This document shows, piece by piece, positions 1 to 10,000 of a DNA stretch of 64,000 bases. Both the position numbers and the translations under genes were made by a program. Where the stretch lies: positions 450,232 to 514,231 of the forward strand of contig JAIXQG010000002.1 in NCBI GenBank assembly GCA_027485835.1, written 5' to 3'. The stretch comes from Alphaproteobacteria bacterium. Lineage in GTDB: Bacteria; Pseudomonadota; Alphaproteobacteria; UBA2136; UBA6156. The notes beneath the pieces are model-generated. The model worked only from the letters and a program-made list of their open reading frames with translations, ran no database searches and was not told the DNA's origin. How positions within the stretch are numbered: position 1 is the first letter of the stretch; each line of letters begins with the position of its first letter.

Positions 1-472
1 CTTCTTCGGCCTTCGGGCTTTGCGCACCGAGGGCATCCACCTTGAAGCTCACCGGAACGGTGCCGGCGTTCTTGAATGTCAGTGTGCCGCTGATGCTTTG
101 ACCGGCTTTGTAACCGTCCTTTAACTGCATGGCCATAATGTGGTAGCTGCCGGGTTCAAGCTTCACGGTGCCGCCGGCGGGAATCGTAATGCCGTTTTCC
201 AGATGGTTCATCTTGGCAACTCCGCCCTCGATTTGGGTTTGGTGCAGCATGGTGTGGCCCGCGCCGTCCATGGTGGCAGCGGTCAGTACGTCATCGGTTT
301 TGCCGGTATTGGTGACACTGAGGTAGCCTGCGGCCGAGCTAGCCTTGGGAGCGGTGGCACGCGTCCATGGGTGGTTAATGGTCAGGTCGCCGATTTTATA
401 ATCGTGGGCCAAAACCAGATTAGGGATGAGGGTGAGTGCGACAAGCGCGGTTTTTGAGACGATGTTTTTCAT
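1..472 (-). CDS. Periplasmic copper chaperone PCu(A)C (partial, C-terminus off the left edge)
   Basis: The minus-strand frame opens with ATG at 472-470 and stays open to the window edge, giving 157 residues. It starts with a signal peptide (about residues 1-22, ending NLVLA-HD) and then the PCu(A)C fold, with HPWTRAT near residue 34. The copper-binding set is present: H73, M75 and H77, then M88, then H111-x-M113 in GSYHIMAM. The family carries Cu(I) in the periplasm and helps metallate cytochrome oxidase together with SCO proteins. It is divergently transcribed from the SCO1/SenC gene at 530, with a shared control region of about 57 bases, which fits a joint role in oxidase assembly. The last residues lie outside the window. 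Confidence 0.88.
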   Translation of the reverse strand, partial: MKNIVSKTALVALTLIPNLVLAHDYKIGDLTINHPWTRATAPKASSAAGYLSVTNTGKTDDVLTAATMDGAGHTMLHQTQIEGGVAKMNHLENGITIPAGGTVKLEPGSYHIMAMQLKDGYKAGQSISGTLTFKNAGTVPVSFKVDALGAQSPKAEE

Positions 473-529
473 GACCACATGCTACGCTGGGGCTTGCCCT
501 TCGGCAAGCGCTGCGGGTATCGTGCACGT

Positions 530-1132
530 ATGTTGAAATATGTTTTTCTGGCGCTCGCCACTCTCACCGCCCTGATGGCCGGGGTAGCTTTTTATCTGTC
601 GCGTCAGGCTCTGCCGCCTGCGGGCAGCGTTGTCTCAACGGGGGCTGACATTGCGTTCACCCAGCCGTTCCAGCTGACCGATATGCATGGTAAGGCGGTA
701 ACTGAGACGACGTTTTTGGGCAAGCCGACGTTGTACTTCTTCGGGTTCACACATTGTCCGGACATCTGCCCGACAACCTTAGGCGCCTTGGCCGGTTGGT
801 TGAAGAAATTAGGAGATACGGAGGCCGCAAAATTGAACGTGGTGTTTGTGTCGGTGGACCCTGCCCGCGACACGCCGGAGACGCTGCGTGAGTATGTGAC
901 GGCGTTCCATCCGCAAATGATCGGTGTGACCGGTACCGACGACCAGCTGAAGGCAGTGGCCAAGCAATTCATGGTCTATTACGCCAAGGTGCCGCAGGAC
1001 GGTGCCGACTACACGATGAACCATTCGTCAATGATTTTGATGGCCGATGCCAAAGGCACCTTTAAAGGAACACTGGATGCCCACGATCCGCAGACCGACG
1101 CACTGGAGAAGCTGAAAGCGTTGCTGCGTTAA
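530..1132 (+). CDS. SCO1/SenC family copper chaperone for cytochrome c oxidase
   Basis: This 200-residue protein has an N-terminal membrane anchor (residues 2-22) followed by a thioredoxin-like fold. The metal site is intact: C76 and C80 in THCPDICP and H165 in YTMNHSSM. SCO proteins deliver copper to the CuA site of cytochrome oxidase and act on the periplasmic face. I chose the ATG at 530 because it puts the hydrophobic anchor at the N-terminus; the in-frame start at 479 would add 17 polar residues and shorten the intergenic space to the divergent PCu(A)C gene. Its stop codon overlaps that of the convergent NicO gene (TTAA at 1129-1132). Confidence 0.9.
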   Translation: MLKYVFLALATLTALMAGVAFYLSRQALPPAGSVVSTGADIAFTQPFQLTDMHGKAVTETTFLGKPTLYFFGFTHCPDICPTTLGALAGWLKKLGDTEAAKLNVVFVSVDPARDTPETLREYVTAFHPQMIGVTGTDDQLKAVAKQFMVYYAKVPQDGADYTMNHSSMILMADAKGTFKGTLDAHDPQTDALEKLKALLR

Positions 1133-1935
1133 AGCAGGTGTACAAGGCCGGTGGCAGCCATGATGCCCCCTAAAACCAACATCAATGTTGCACTGGCCAA
1201 GGGCAGATAGCGCGAGAGTTTGGCGGCGCGGTCTTCGCCGTAAAGACGCTCGACATGACCACGACCCCATGCAGCGGCGATGCCGACGGACATAAGCGTG
1301 AGAGCCAGACCGAACGAGAAGGCGGCGACCATGGAGGCACCAAGCGTGAACTCGCGCAGCTGAATGCAGATGAGCAGTACGGCAATGCTGGCCGGACAAG
1401 GCATGAGGCCACCGGTGATACCGAACAGCATAATCTGCCACGTGGAGACACGGCCTTCCTTCAGCAAGTGCTGGCCCGCTTCGGCGCCATCGTGGCTGTG
1501 GCCGCAGCCGCAGCTGGAGTGGGTGTGTTCGTGAGGATGATCATGGTCATGGTGATCATGCGCATGATCGTGGTGATGCGCATGGTTATGACCGGCGCGC
1601 AGAATGCGTAGCGCCATCCAGACCGCCATGCCGATGACAATCGCGCCACCGATAAGATGCAGCCACGGTTGGGCGGTGGTGCCGATGGCGGCATCGCCCA
1701 GCCACAGGCCTAGCATGGCGAGTATAGCCACTACCAGACTATGAGAGAGTGCGGCAGACAAACCGAGCAAACCGGCCTGCACTTTGGTGCCGCGTACGGC
1801 CACGATGAAGGCCGCCATCATGCTTTTGGCGTGGCCCGGTTCCAGCCCATGCAGGGCCCCCAAAAGAACGGCGGCGGGGAGGAACAACCACGGGTTGGCG
1901 GTTCCGGAGGCGATGAGGGAGGCGATATCGGGCAT
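1129..1935 (-). CDS. NicO/RcnA-type nickel-cobalt efflux membrane protein
   Basis: This 268-residue polytopic protein has about six hydrophobic segments. HGLEPGHAKSMM near residue 30 is a typical NicO metal-transport motif, and GGLMPCPASIAVLL follows near residue 180. A cytoplasmic loop around residues 115-150 is extremely rich in His and Asp (runs such as HNHAHHHDHAHDHHDHD), as in RcnA, which exports Ni(II) and Co(II). The start at 1935 (MPDIASL) is preferred because the upstream extension to 2034 is polar and unlike the family. The gene is convergent with the SCO gene, and the two TAA stops share bases. Confidence 0.85.
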   Translation of the reverse strand: MPDIASLIASGTANPWLFLPAAVLLGALHGLEPGHAKSMMAAFIVAVRGTKVQAGLLGLSAALSHSLVVAILAMLGLWLGDAAIGTTAQPWLHLIGGAIVIGMAVWMALRILRAGHNHAHHHDHAHDHHDHDHPHEHTHSSCGCGHSHDGAEAGQHLLKEGRVSTWQIMLFGITGGLMPCPASIAVLLICIQLREFTLGASMVAAFSFGLALTLMSVGIAAAWGRGHVERLYGEDRAAKLSRYLPLASATLMLVLGGIMAATGLVHLL

Positions 1936-2044
1936 AAGAAAACTCTGTGTTGTCGTATTTGTGATGGTGTGACACGAAATGCGGCGGTTCTCAAGCCCAA
2001 CTGTTTTCTTTACCTTTCCGGCAAATCGCGGCATAAGCGCGGTT

Positions 2045-3910
2045 ATGTTAACGATTGCAAACCTTACCTACCGCATTGGCGGTCGCCTGATTCTGGAAAA
2101 CGCCGCCGCCACCGTGCAGGACGGCTGGAAAGTCGGCGTTGTCGGTGCCAACGGCGCCGGAAAGTCCACGTTGTTCAAGCTGATCACCGGTGAATTGCAT
2201 GCCGATGGCGGCACCATCAACCTGTCGGAACGCCGTACACTGGGTGAAGTGAAGCAGGATATTCCGGACGATGATACTTCGCTGATTGACATCGTGCTGG
2301 CGGCGGACAAGGAACGCGCGGCGCTGTTCAAGCAGGCCGAAACCGAGGAAGACCCCTACGCGATTGCCGATATTTACACGCGCTTGGAAGAAATTGACGC
2401 CTATGCCGCTCCGGCCCGCGCGAGCACCATTCTGGCCGGTTTGGGCTTTAGGGAAGAACAAATGCAGATGCCGATTTCGGCGTTCTCCGGTGGTTGGCGG
2501 ATGCGTGTGGCACTGGCGGCAGCGTTGTTCCAGCAGCCCGACTTTTTGCTGCTGGACGAGCCGACCAACCACTTGGACTTGGAAGCCATCATGTGGCTGG
2601 AGAGTTATCTGGTGAGCTACCCGAAGACGGTGATGATTATCAGCCACGACCGCGAGTTGCTGAATGTGTGCGTGGACCACGTACTGCACGTCGATAACAA
2701 GAAAATCACTGCTTACACCGGTAACTACAACACCTTTGAGCGCGAGCGCGCCGAGAAAATGGCCGGCCAGCAAAAGCTGCATGAAAAGCAGATGGCGCAA
2801 AAGGCCCACATGCAGGCGTTTGTCGACCGCTTTAAGGCCAAGGCCAGCAAAGCACGCCAAGCCCAAAGCCGTTTAAAGGCGCTGGAAAAAATGGATATTG
2901 TGGATGCCGTGATGGCCGACCGTGCGGTGAAGTTCAGCTTCCCGCAGCCGGAAGAGCTACCGCCGCCGATTGTGACGATAAACCACGCCGACATTGGTTA
3001 CGCCAAGGACAAACCGGTGCTGAAGAATATCCATGAACGCATCGATATGGACGACCGGATTGCGCTACTAGGTGCGAACGGGAACGGGAAATCGACACTG
3101 ATCAAGCTGATTGCCGGCAAGCTGGACCCGTTGAGCGGTGAGATGCTGAGCTCCAACAAATTGCGTATCGGGTACTTCTCGCAGCAACAGACCGAAGAGC
3201 TGGATATGAACGACACGCCTGTAACGGCCATGGCCCGCGTGCTGCGCGGTAAGGCGGAAAGCGATGTGCGTGGCGTGCTAGGGCGCTTCGGGTTCTCCAA
3301 ACCGTTGTCGGATAATACGATCAAGACCCTTTCGGGTGGGGAAAAAGCACGTTTGCTGTTCGCGATGATCAGCTACAACGCGCCGCACATGCTGCTGCTG
3401 GACGAACCGACCAACCACTTGGACATGGATACCCGCGAAGCCTTGGTGCAAGCCCTGAATGCCTATGAGGGTGCCGTTGTGATTGTGAGCCACGACCCCA
3501 GCATGATTGAACGCGTGGCCGACCGCCTGTGGCTGGTGGCCGATGGCGCGGTGCATCCGTTTGATGGCGACTTGGAAGCTTACCGTCAGCATATCATTAT
3601 GCAGCGCCGCAACGAGCGCCGTGGCAGCAAGGCGGAAAAGGGCGGCGGCCAGAGCGGCCCTAGCAAAAAAGAGCTAAAAGCGGCTTTAGCTGAGAAGAAA
3701 AAGCAACACCCCCAGCTATGGAATGCGGTGGAAGAGGCGGAAAAGCGTGTGACCAAACTGACGGCTCAGAAGAATCAGTTGGAAGACGACATGACGCGTG
3801 AAGGTGCTGATATTCAAGGACTTCAGCTCAGCTACGGCAAGTTGTTACGGGAATTGGAAGTGGCCGAGACGGAATGGTTGGAAGCCCAGACTTCCTTCGA
3901 AAACGCCTAA
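2045..3910 (+). CDS. ABC-F family ATPase
   Basis: This 621-residue protein carries two ABC cassettes and no membrane segment. Cassette 1 has Walker A GANGAGKST (about 36), signature FSGGW (about 149) and Walker B LLLDEPTNHLD (about 168). Cassette 2 has GANGNGKST (about 345), LSGGE (about 430) and LLLDEPTNHLD (about 449). The charged linker between the cassettes is the region that reaches the peptidyl-transferase centre in ribosome-bound ABC-F proteins. A charged coiled coil fills residues 540-621. ABC-F proteins rescue or regulate ribosomes, or give antibiotic protection; the coiled C-terminus is Uup/YheS-like, but I cannot pick the subfamily. The ATG at 2045 starts the usual MLTIANLTYR; a longer frame from 1979 is unlikely. 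Confidence 0.92.
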   Translation: MLTIANLTYRIGGRLILENAAATVQDGWKVGVVGANGAGKSTLFKLITGELHADGGTINLSERRTLGEVKQDIPDDDTSLIDIVLAADKERAALFKQAETEEDPYAIADIYTRLEEIDAYAAPARASTILAGLGFREEQMQMPISAFSGGWRMRVALAAALFQQPDFLLLDEPTNHLDLEAIMWLESYLVSYPKTVMIISHDRELLNVCVDHVLHVDNKKITAYTGNYNTFERERAEKMAGQQKLHEKQMAQKAHMQAFVDRFKAKASKARQAQSRLKALEKMDIVDAVMADRAVKFSFPQPEELPPPIVTINHADIGYAKDKPVLKNIHERIDMDDRIALLGANGNGKSTLIKLIAGKLDPLSGEMLSSNKLRIGYFSQQQTEELDMNDTPVTAMARVLRGKAESDVRGVLGRFGFSKPLSDNTIKTLSGGEKARLLFAMISYNAPHMLLLDEPTNHLDMDTREALVQALNAYEGAVVIVSHDPSMIERVADRLWLVADGAVHPFDGDLEAYRQHIIMQRRNERRGSKAEKGGGQSGPSKKELKAALAEKKKQHPQLWNAVEEAEKRVTKLTAQKNQLEDDMTREGADIQGLQLSYGKLLRELEVAETEWLEAQTSFENA

Positions 3911-4020
3911 ACCTCTGGTTGCACCCCTCGCCAAACAGTAGTTGTTTCTGTTAGAGTTTTTGCGTGGCACGCAGGACGTGCCGTATGCCTAACCTAATAA
4001 TAAGCACTGACCGAGGCCCT

Positions 4021-7000
4021 ATGATCCGTCGCACTTTCTTGTTTGCCCTCCTCTTCTGGCTTGGCGCAGCTTCGGGCGTGCAGGCTCAGGAATGGGGCCA
4101 GATTGCGAATATCAGCACGACTATGGGCGTCAGCGACAGCCGTATTTGTATCGGCGAAGGGAGTCGTGGCGATATCGGTTGCCCGAGTTATGCGCCTACC
4201 GTGAGTGCGACGGGGCGTTTGAACGTGTCTTCCGGTTTAACCGCCGACACGGTCAGCCTGACCACCGCGGGCACGACGTGGGGCTATTTGGGTTCGACGG
4301 CCAGCTACCTGCCAAACATCTCCAGTAATGCGGTATCAGCGACGAATATCAGTGCCACCACCATCAATGGGATTGCTGTCAGCTCGCTGGGAGCTTCGGC
4401 CACAGTTATTTCCGGCACCACCACCATGGTGAGCGGCTGGCCGGATGCCCTGATCTGCTCCAATACTACCGCCAGCTGGGGAACCCGCATTCTTTACCTG
4501 ACAGGTGCTCCGGCTGCGACCGGCATCTACTTCTATGCCGATACCGGCTATGGTGTGGCCGATTTGTACGTTGGCTTTAATGCCGATGGCTCTTACAGCA
4601 CCGCAAACCAAGGTGGCGCCATGAGCAACACCGGCGGTTGCTACAACAAGTCCATTTCCACTCTCTACAGCGAAGGTAAGGCCTTCAACTTCATCGGCAA
4701 CAGCGGCTCTGGCGGCAGTGCGTTAGGCGATCGCCTCACCTCGGGTACGCTTGCCGTCACTGCCAACAGCGCGACCTCGGTTGTGAGTTTGACCACCGGT
4801 GCCACCACATGGGGTTACATGGGCTCTACCGCCAGTTACCTACCGAACTTCTCGAGCAATGCCATTTCGGCCACCAATATCTCGGCAACTACTATTAATG
4901 GCGTTTCGGTGTCCGCACTTGGTGGCGCTTCGCCGACCAATGTTCCCGCCTTTCGTGTGCACCTAAGTGCCAACCAAAGCATTGCGACCTCCACCGCAAC
5001 AAAACTTAATTTTAACAATGAGTTATACGACACTTATAATAATTTCAATCCCTCAACGTACCGGTTTACTCCTACTGTTGCCGGATATTATTGGGTTACT
5101 CTCACCGTGGCTTGTCCTGCGGTAACAAGCGGGCAAGCCTGTCAGGCAATCATTCAAAAAAATGGCAGCGGCTTTGGTGCAGGTATCGCGCGAAGCACCA
5201 ATACTCTCATCACTGCCACGGCTTCTGCCTTGATTTATATGAATGGCTCAACCGATTATTTGGAGGGTGTCGGATATTCCGAAGCTACAACGGCCGTTAT
5301 CAATGCCTCCGATACTCACTTCTCAGGCGCATTGATCGCCTCCGGTAACGGACTTGTTTCCGGCACAGGTGCGACAGCCCTTTCCGGCCTCACCGACGTG
5401 ACCCTCTCTTCTCCCGCCACAGGCCAAGTGCTGACCTACAACGGCACCCGTTGGGTGAATGCGACGCCGAGTGCGACGACGGTGATTTCCGGTACGACCA
5501 GTATGGTAGAAGGTTGGCCGGACGCGATCCGTTGTTATGGAGCTACAGGGTCTACTCTGCTTTACCGTAAGTATGGTAACGTCGCGAATACAAATGGTGT
5601 GTATTCTATCGGGTGGTCTGCCCTCTCTGGTGGTGATGCTGACTTACTTATTAATTTCAATACATCGCAGACAATAGCCACGGTAAGCGATCGGGGTGGC
5701 AGTGCATGGGCCGGCTATTACGGTACAAACTGTACGGTTGGCGCCACTTTAAGCTCTTTCTATGCCGCAGGTAATGCATTTAACTTCATTGGTAACAGCG
5801 GTTCTGGCGGCACGGCCTCTGGTTTTGCGATTACCTCGGGTACGCTTGCCGTCACTGCCAACAGCGCGACCTCGGTTGTGAGTTTGACCACCGGTGCCAC
5901 CACGTGGGGCTATATGGGCTCGACCGCCAGCTACCTGCCGAACTTCTCAAGCAATGCGATCTCCACCTCCTCCATCAACCTTGGTGGGTTAAACCTCACG
6001 TCGTCCTCGCTGGTTTCGTCCACTGGTCAGGTCGCCTTCAGCGTACATAAAAACGGTACCGCCCAAACGGTGACGACCAACACATGGACGAAGTTAACGT
6101 GGTCGACCGAAGCCTTTGATACCAATAATAATTTTGCATCAGATAGATTTACGCCCACGGTTGCTGGTTACTATTTGTTTACGGCAAGCGTTGTGTGTAG
6201 TGATGGCAGCAGTTTCTGTTACTCGGGAATTTATAAGAATGGGACTCAGATAAGGTCTCTATTTGTACGGACGCCGACAACGAGCAGTGCTGCCACGGTC
6301 AATGATATTCTGTACATGAACGGTACAACTGATTACGTCGAAGCTTTCGGGCGTAATAACGGCGGTACTTCAATCTCGGGGGCCACAACAGAAACATGGT
6401 TTTCGGGTGCGCTACTGAATGGTGGCAGTGGTTCGGGTGGCGGCAGCGGAGTCTCGGCGATTGCCAGCCTGACGGATGTGACGCTGACGTCGCCGGTTTC
6501 AAATAGCCTTCTGGTTTACGATGGTAGCAAGTGGGTGAACCGGTTGTTCCAAGATACGGTGAGTACGACGACGATGAAGCTCGGTGCACCGGATGCGCTT
6601 ATCTGCAGTAATAGCACCTCTAAATTTGTTCTTTATTACGCAGCTGAATTGTCGGGAGGTAATTTCTTCTATCGACTGGTTCAAGATCCTACGTCTTCGA
6701 ACGATTACAATATGACATTTACTCCAGCAGGCGCCTATAGCTCTCATACCAACATGGCGGGGTCTGACTGTTTGAGTAAGTCGTTCACTCAGCTTTATAC
6801 CGAAGGTAAAGCTTTTAACTTTATCGGTGGGAATGGTTCCGGCAGCACAGCCTCGGGGTTTGCGATCACGTCTGGTACGCTGGCAGTAACCGCTAATAGC
6901 GCGACCTCGGTTGTGAGTTTGACCACCGGTGCCACTACGTGGGGCTATTTGGGTGCGAATGCGAGCTACTTACCGAACCTAAGTACCAATGCACTAACCG

Positions 7001-10000
7001 TTGGTGGGTTGACACTTACGTCGTCATCGCTGGTATCCTCGAGTGCACAGGTGGCGTTTAGCGTCCATAAGAACGGGACCAACCAGACTGTAACCGCAAA
7101 CACTTCTACCAAACTGACGTGGAGCACGAAAGAGTACGATACTAATAATAATTTCAATACAGCTACCGGTCGCTTTATTCCAACCGTTCCAGGTTACTAC
7201 TATGCAAACTTAACCGCACACTGCTTGGATTCTACCGCATACTGTCAAGTGCTGATTTATAAGAATACGAACATCATTATGAATGATTTTACTCGTTCAA
7301 GTAGCAACAACATCGCAAATGCAACTGGTGTAGTCTATTTGAACGGTAGCACTGATTATTTAGAGGGATTCGTTTTCAACTCTGCTGGGGTTTCTATTGA
7401 TGGTGGACCTGCGCTTACACGCTTCCAAGGTTTTCTGATCGGTGGTGGTAGCGGTTCAGGTGGTGGCAGCGGTGTTTCTGCCATTGCCAGCCTGACCGAT
7501 GTAACGCTGACTTCTCCGGTGTCTAACAGCTTGCTTGTTTACAATGGTACACGTTGGGTCAACCGGTTATTCCAGGATACGGTGAGTACGACGACGATGC
7601 TTGCGGGTGTTCCGGATGCTATACGCTGTTTTGGTACCGACGGAGATATGTTGCTGCACCTTGAAAACCGTAACGCCGCCCAAGGTTATGTCTATTATCG
7701 TTCGTTGCAATCACCGACCGGCATTTACATTTCCTTCAATGCCACAACCGGCGCTCAGGTAACTCTCGCCAACGGCGGCTCTACCTACCTTACAAGCTGT
7801 ACGAGCAAGTCCCTTTCGCAGCTTTACACCGATGGAAACGCGTTCAACTTCATCGGTGGTAGTGGTTCCGGCAGCACGGCCTCCGGCTTTGCGATTACGT
7901 CTGGCACGCTGAGTGTGACGGCTAACAGCGCCACTTCGGTTGTGAGCTTAACCACCGGAGCCACCACGTGGGGTTACATGGGCTCTACCGCCAGCTACCT
8001 GCCGAACTTCTCGAGCAATGCAATATCCACCTCCTCCATTAACCTTGGTGGGTTAAACGTCACGTCTTCTTCGTTGGTTTCCTCCACCGGTCAGGTCGCC
8101 TTCAGCGTGCATAAGAATGGCACCAACCAGACGGTTACGGCCAGCACCTGGACCAAGGTCACCTGGAGTACCGAGGTTTTTGATACCAACAACAACTTCG
8201 CATCTGACCGCTTTACGCCCACAGTAGCCGGCAAGTACTATCTCACGGCCAGCGTTTACTGCGCCGATGCCACCACGATCTGTAATGTGGGGATATATAA
8301 AAATGGAACCCTGTCGATTTATAGCTTTGGCCGAGGAGCCAACACCATGGGTATTGCCAGCGCTGTTGTAGACATGAACGGCACAACCGATTACGTGGAA
8401 GTTTTTGCCAACAATGGTGCTGGAACATCTCTCAGCGGCGCTGCGATAAACACCTTCTTCAGTGGGTTCCTGATTAACGGTAGCGGTGGCAGCTCCGGCA
8501 GTAGCGGTGTCTCGGCCATTGCCAGCCTGACCGATGTGACGCTGACGTCGCCGGTTTCGAATAGCCTTCTCGTTTACGATGGCAGCAAGTGGGTCAACCG
8601 GTTGTTCCAGGATACGGTGAGTACGAGTACTATGATCAGCGGGTGGCCGGATGCGATTGTCTGTACAGACACTGGTGGAACCCCTGGACCTACCGGCCGA
8701 CAAAACATCTTCTGGCAGATGTATCGCGAGGCCTCTAACAACAACATGATTTATGCATGGACAACCGATACCGTCATGTACAACATGATTTTTACAAGTA
8801 GCGGTGCGTACTCAAGTAAATATGTGACTGGATCTCAGACTGATACATTTGACTGTGAGAGTCAGTCTATTAGCCAACTTTATGCCGCAGGGAAAGCATT
8901 TAACTTCCTTGGCAGTAATAGCAGCGGCAGTACAGCCATGGGAGACCGCTTGACTAGCGGGACACTAGCGGTCACGGCCAACAGCGCCACTTCGGTCGTG
9001 AGCTTGACGACCGGTGCGACCACATGGGGTTACATGGGCTCTACCGCCAGCTACCTGCCGAACCTGAGCACGAATGCCTTAACGGTAGGTGGGGTGGCGA
9101 TTACGTCGACATCTCTCACCTCTACCACGGCTCAAGTAGCCTTCAGCGTCGATAAAAATGGAACGGCCCAAACCGTTACGGCCGGGGCCGATACGAAGTT
9201 GACCTGGAGCCGTGAACTGATTGACACAAATAACAACTTCGATACCGCAACAGGCCGCTTTACCCCGACGGTTGCCGGTTATTACTACTTCCAAGTGCAA
9301 GTCACCTGTAACAACACGGCGAGCGGTTACTGTGCTGCCTTTGTTTATAAAAATGGCTCGATGATCAATCGTGGTTATTCGCGTGATGCCTCGGGTAACA
9401 GTCAGGTTTCGCAAGTGCTGTATATGAATGGAACAACCGACTATGTGGAAGCTTACGCCGTTAATTTGGATGCCACGACTATTGCTGGAGACGTCATTAA
9501 TACCAACTTCCGTGGAATGCTGATAAGTGGTGGTAGCGGTTCGGGTGGTAGCGGTGTCTCGGCGATGGCCAGCCTTACCGATGTGACGCTGACGTCGCCG
9601 GTTTCGAATAGTCTGCTCGTTTACAACGGCACACGTTGGGTCAATCGGTTGTTCCAGGATACGGTGAGTACGACCACAATGGAAATTGGTTTTCCAGATG
9701 CTATAGTATGTACCGAATCTGCTGTTGGAGATCGTGTTTTCTATTTGTCCAGCAACTCAAGCAGTGGTGCTTCCTATCGCTTTTTAGCAGACCCTACTGG
9801 ACCTGATTACTATATTATTTTCACGGCAGCAGGCGCCTACAGCACAACCAATAATACCACCATTGCCGGTAACTGCGTGAGTAAGTCGATTACGCAGCTA
9901 TATGCTTCGGGTCAATCATTCAACTTTATTGGTACGAGTGGTTCTGGAAATAGTGACCGCATTCTCAGCGGTACAACTAGCGTTGCCGCTACGGGCACGG

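Noticed and set aside
140..457. 105-codon plus-strand frame at the left edge
   Set aside because: The opposite strand encodes PCu(A)C with signal peptide and copper ligands; the plus frame is its shadow.
4410..9955. Regular repeats spaced about 1 kb, at first suggestive of a repeat array
   Set aside because: They are in-frame protein repeats of the fibre gene, too long and spaced for a CRISPR array.
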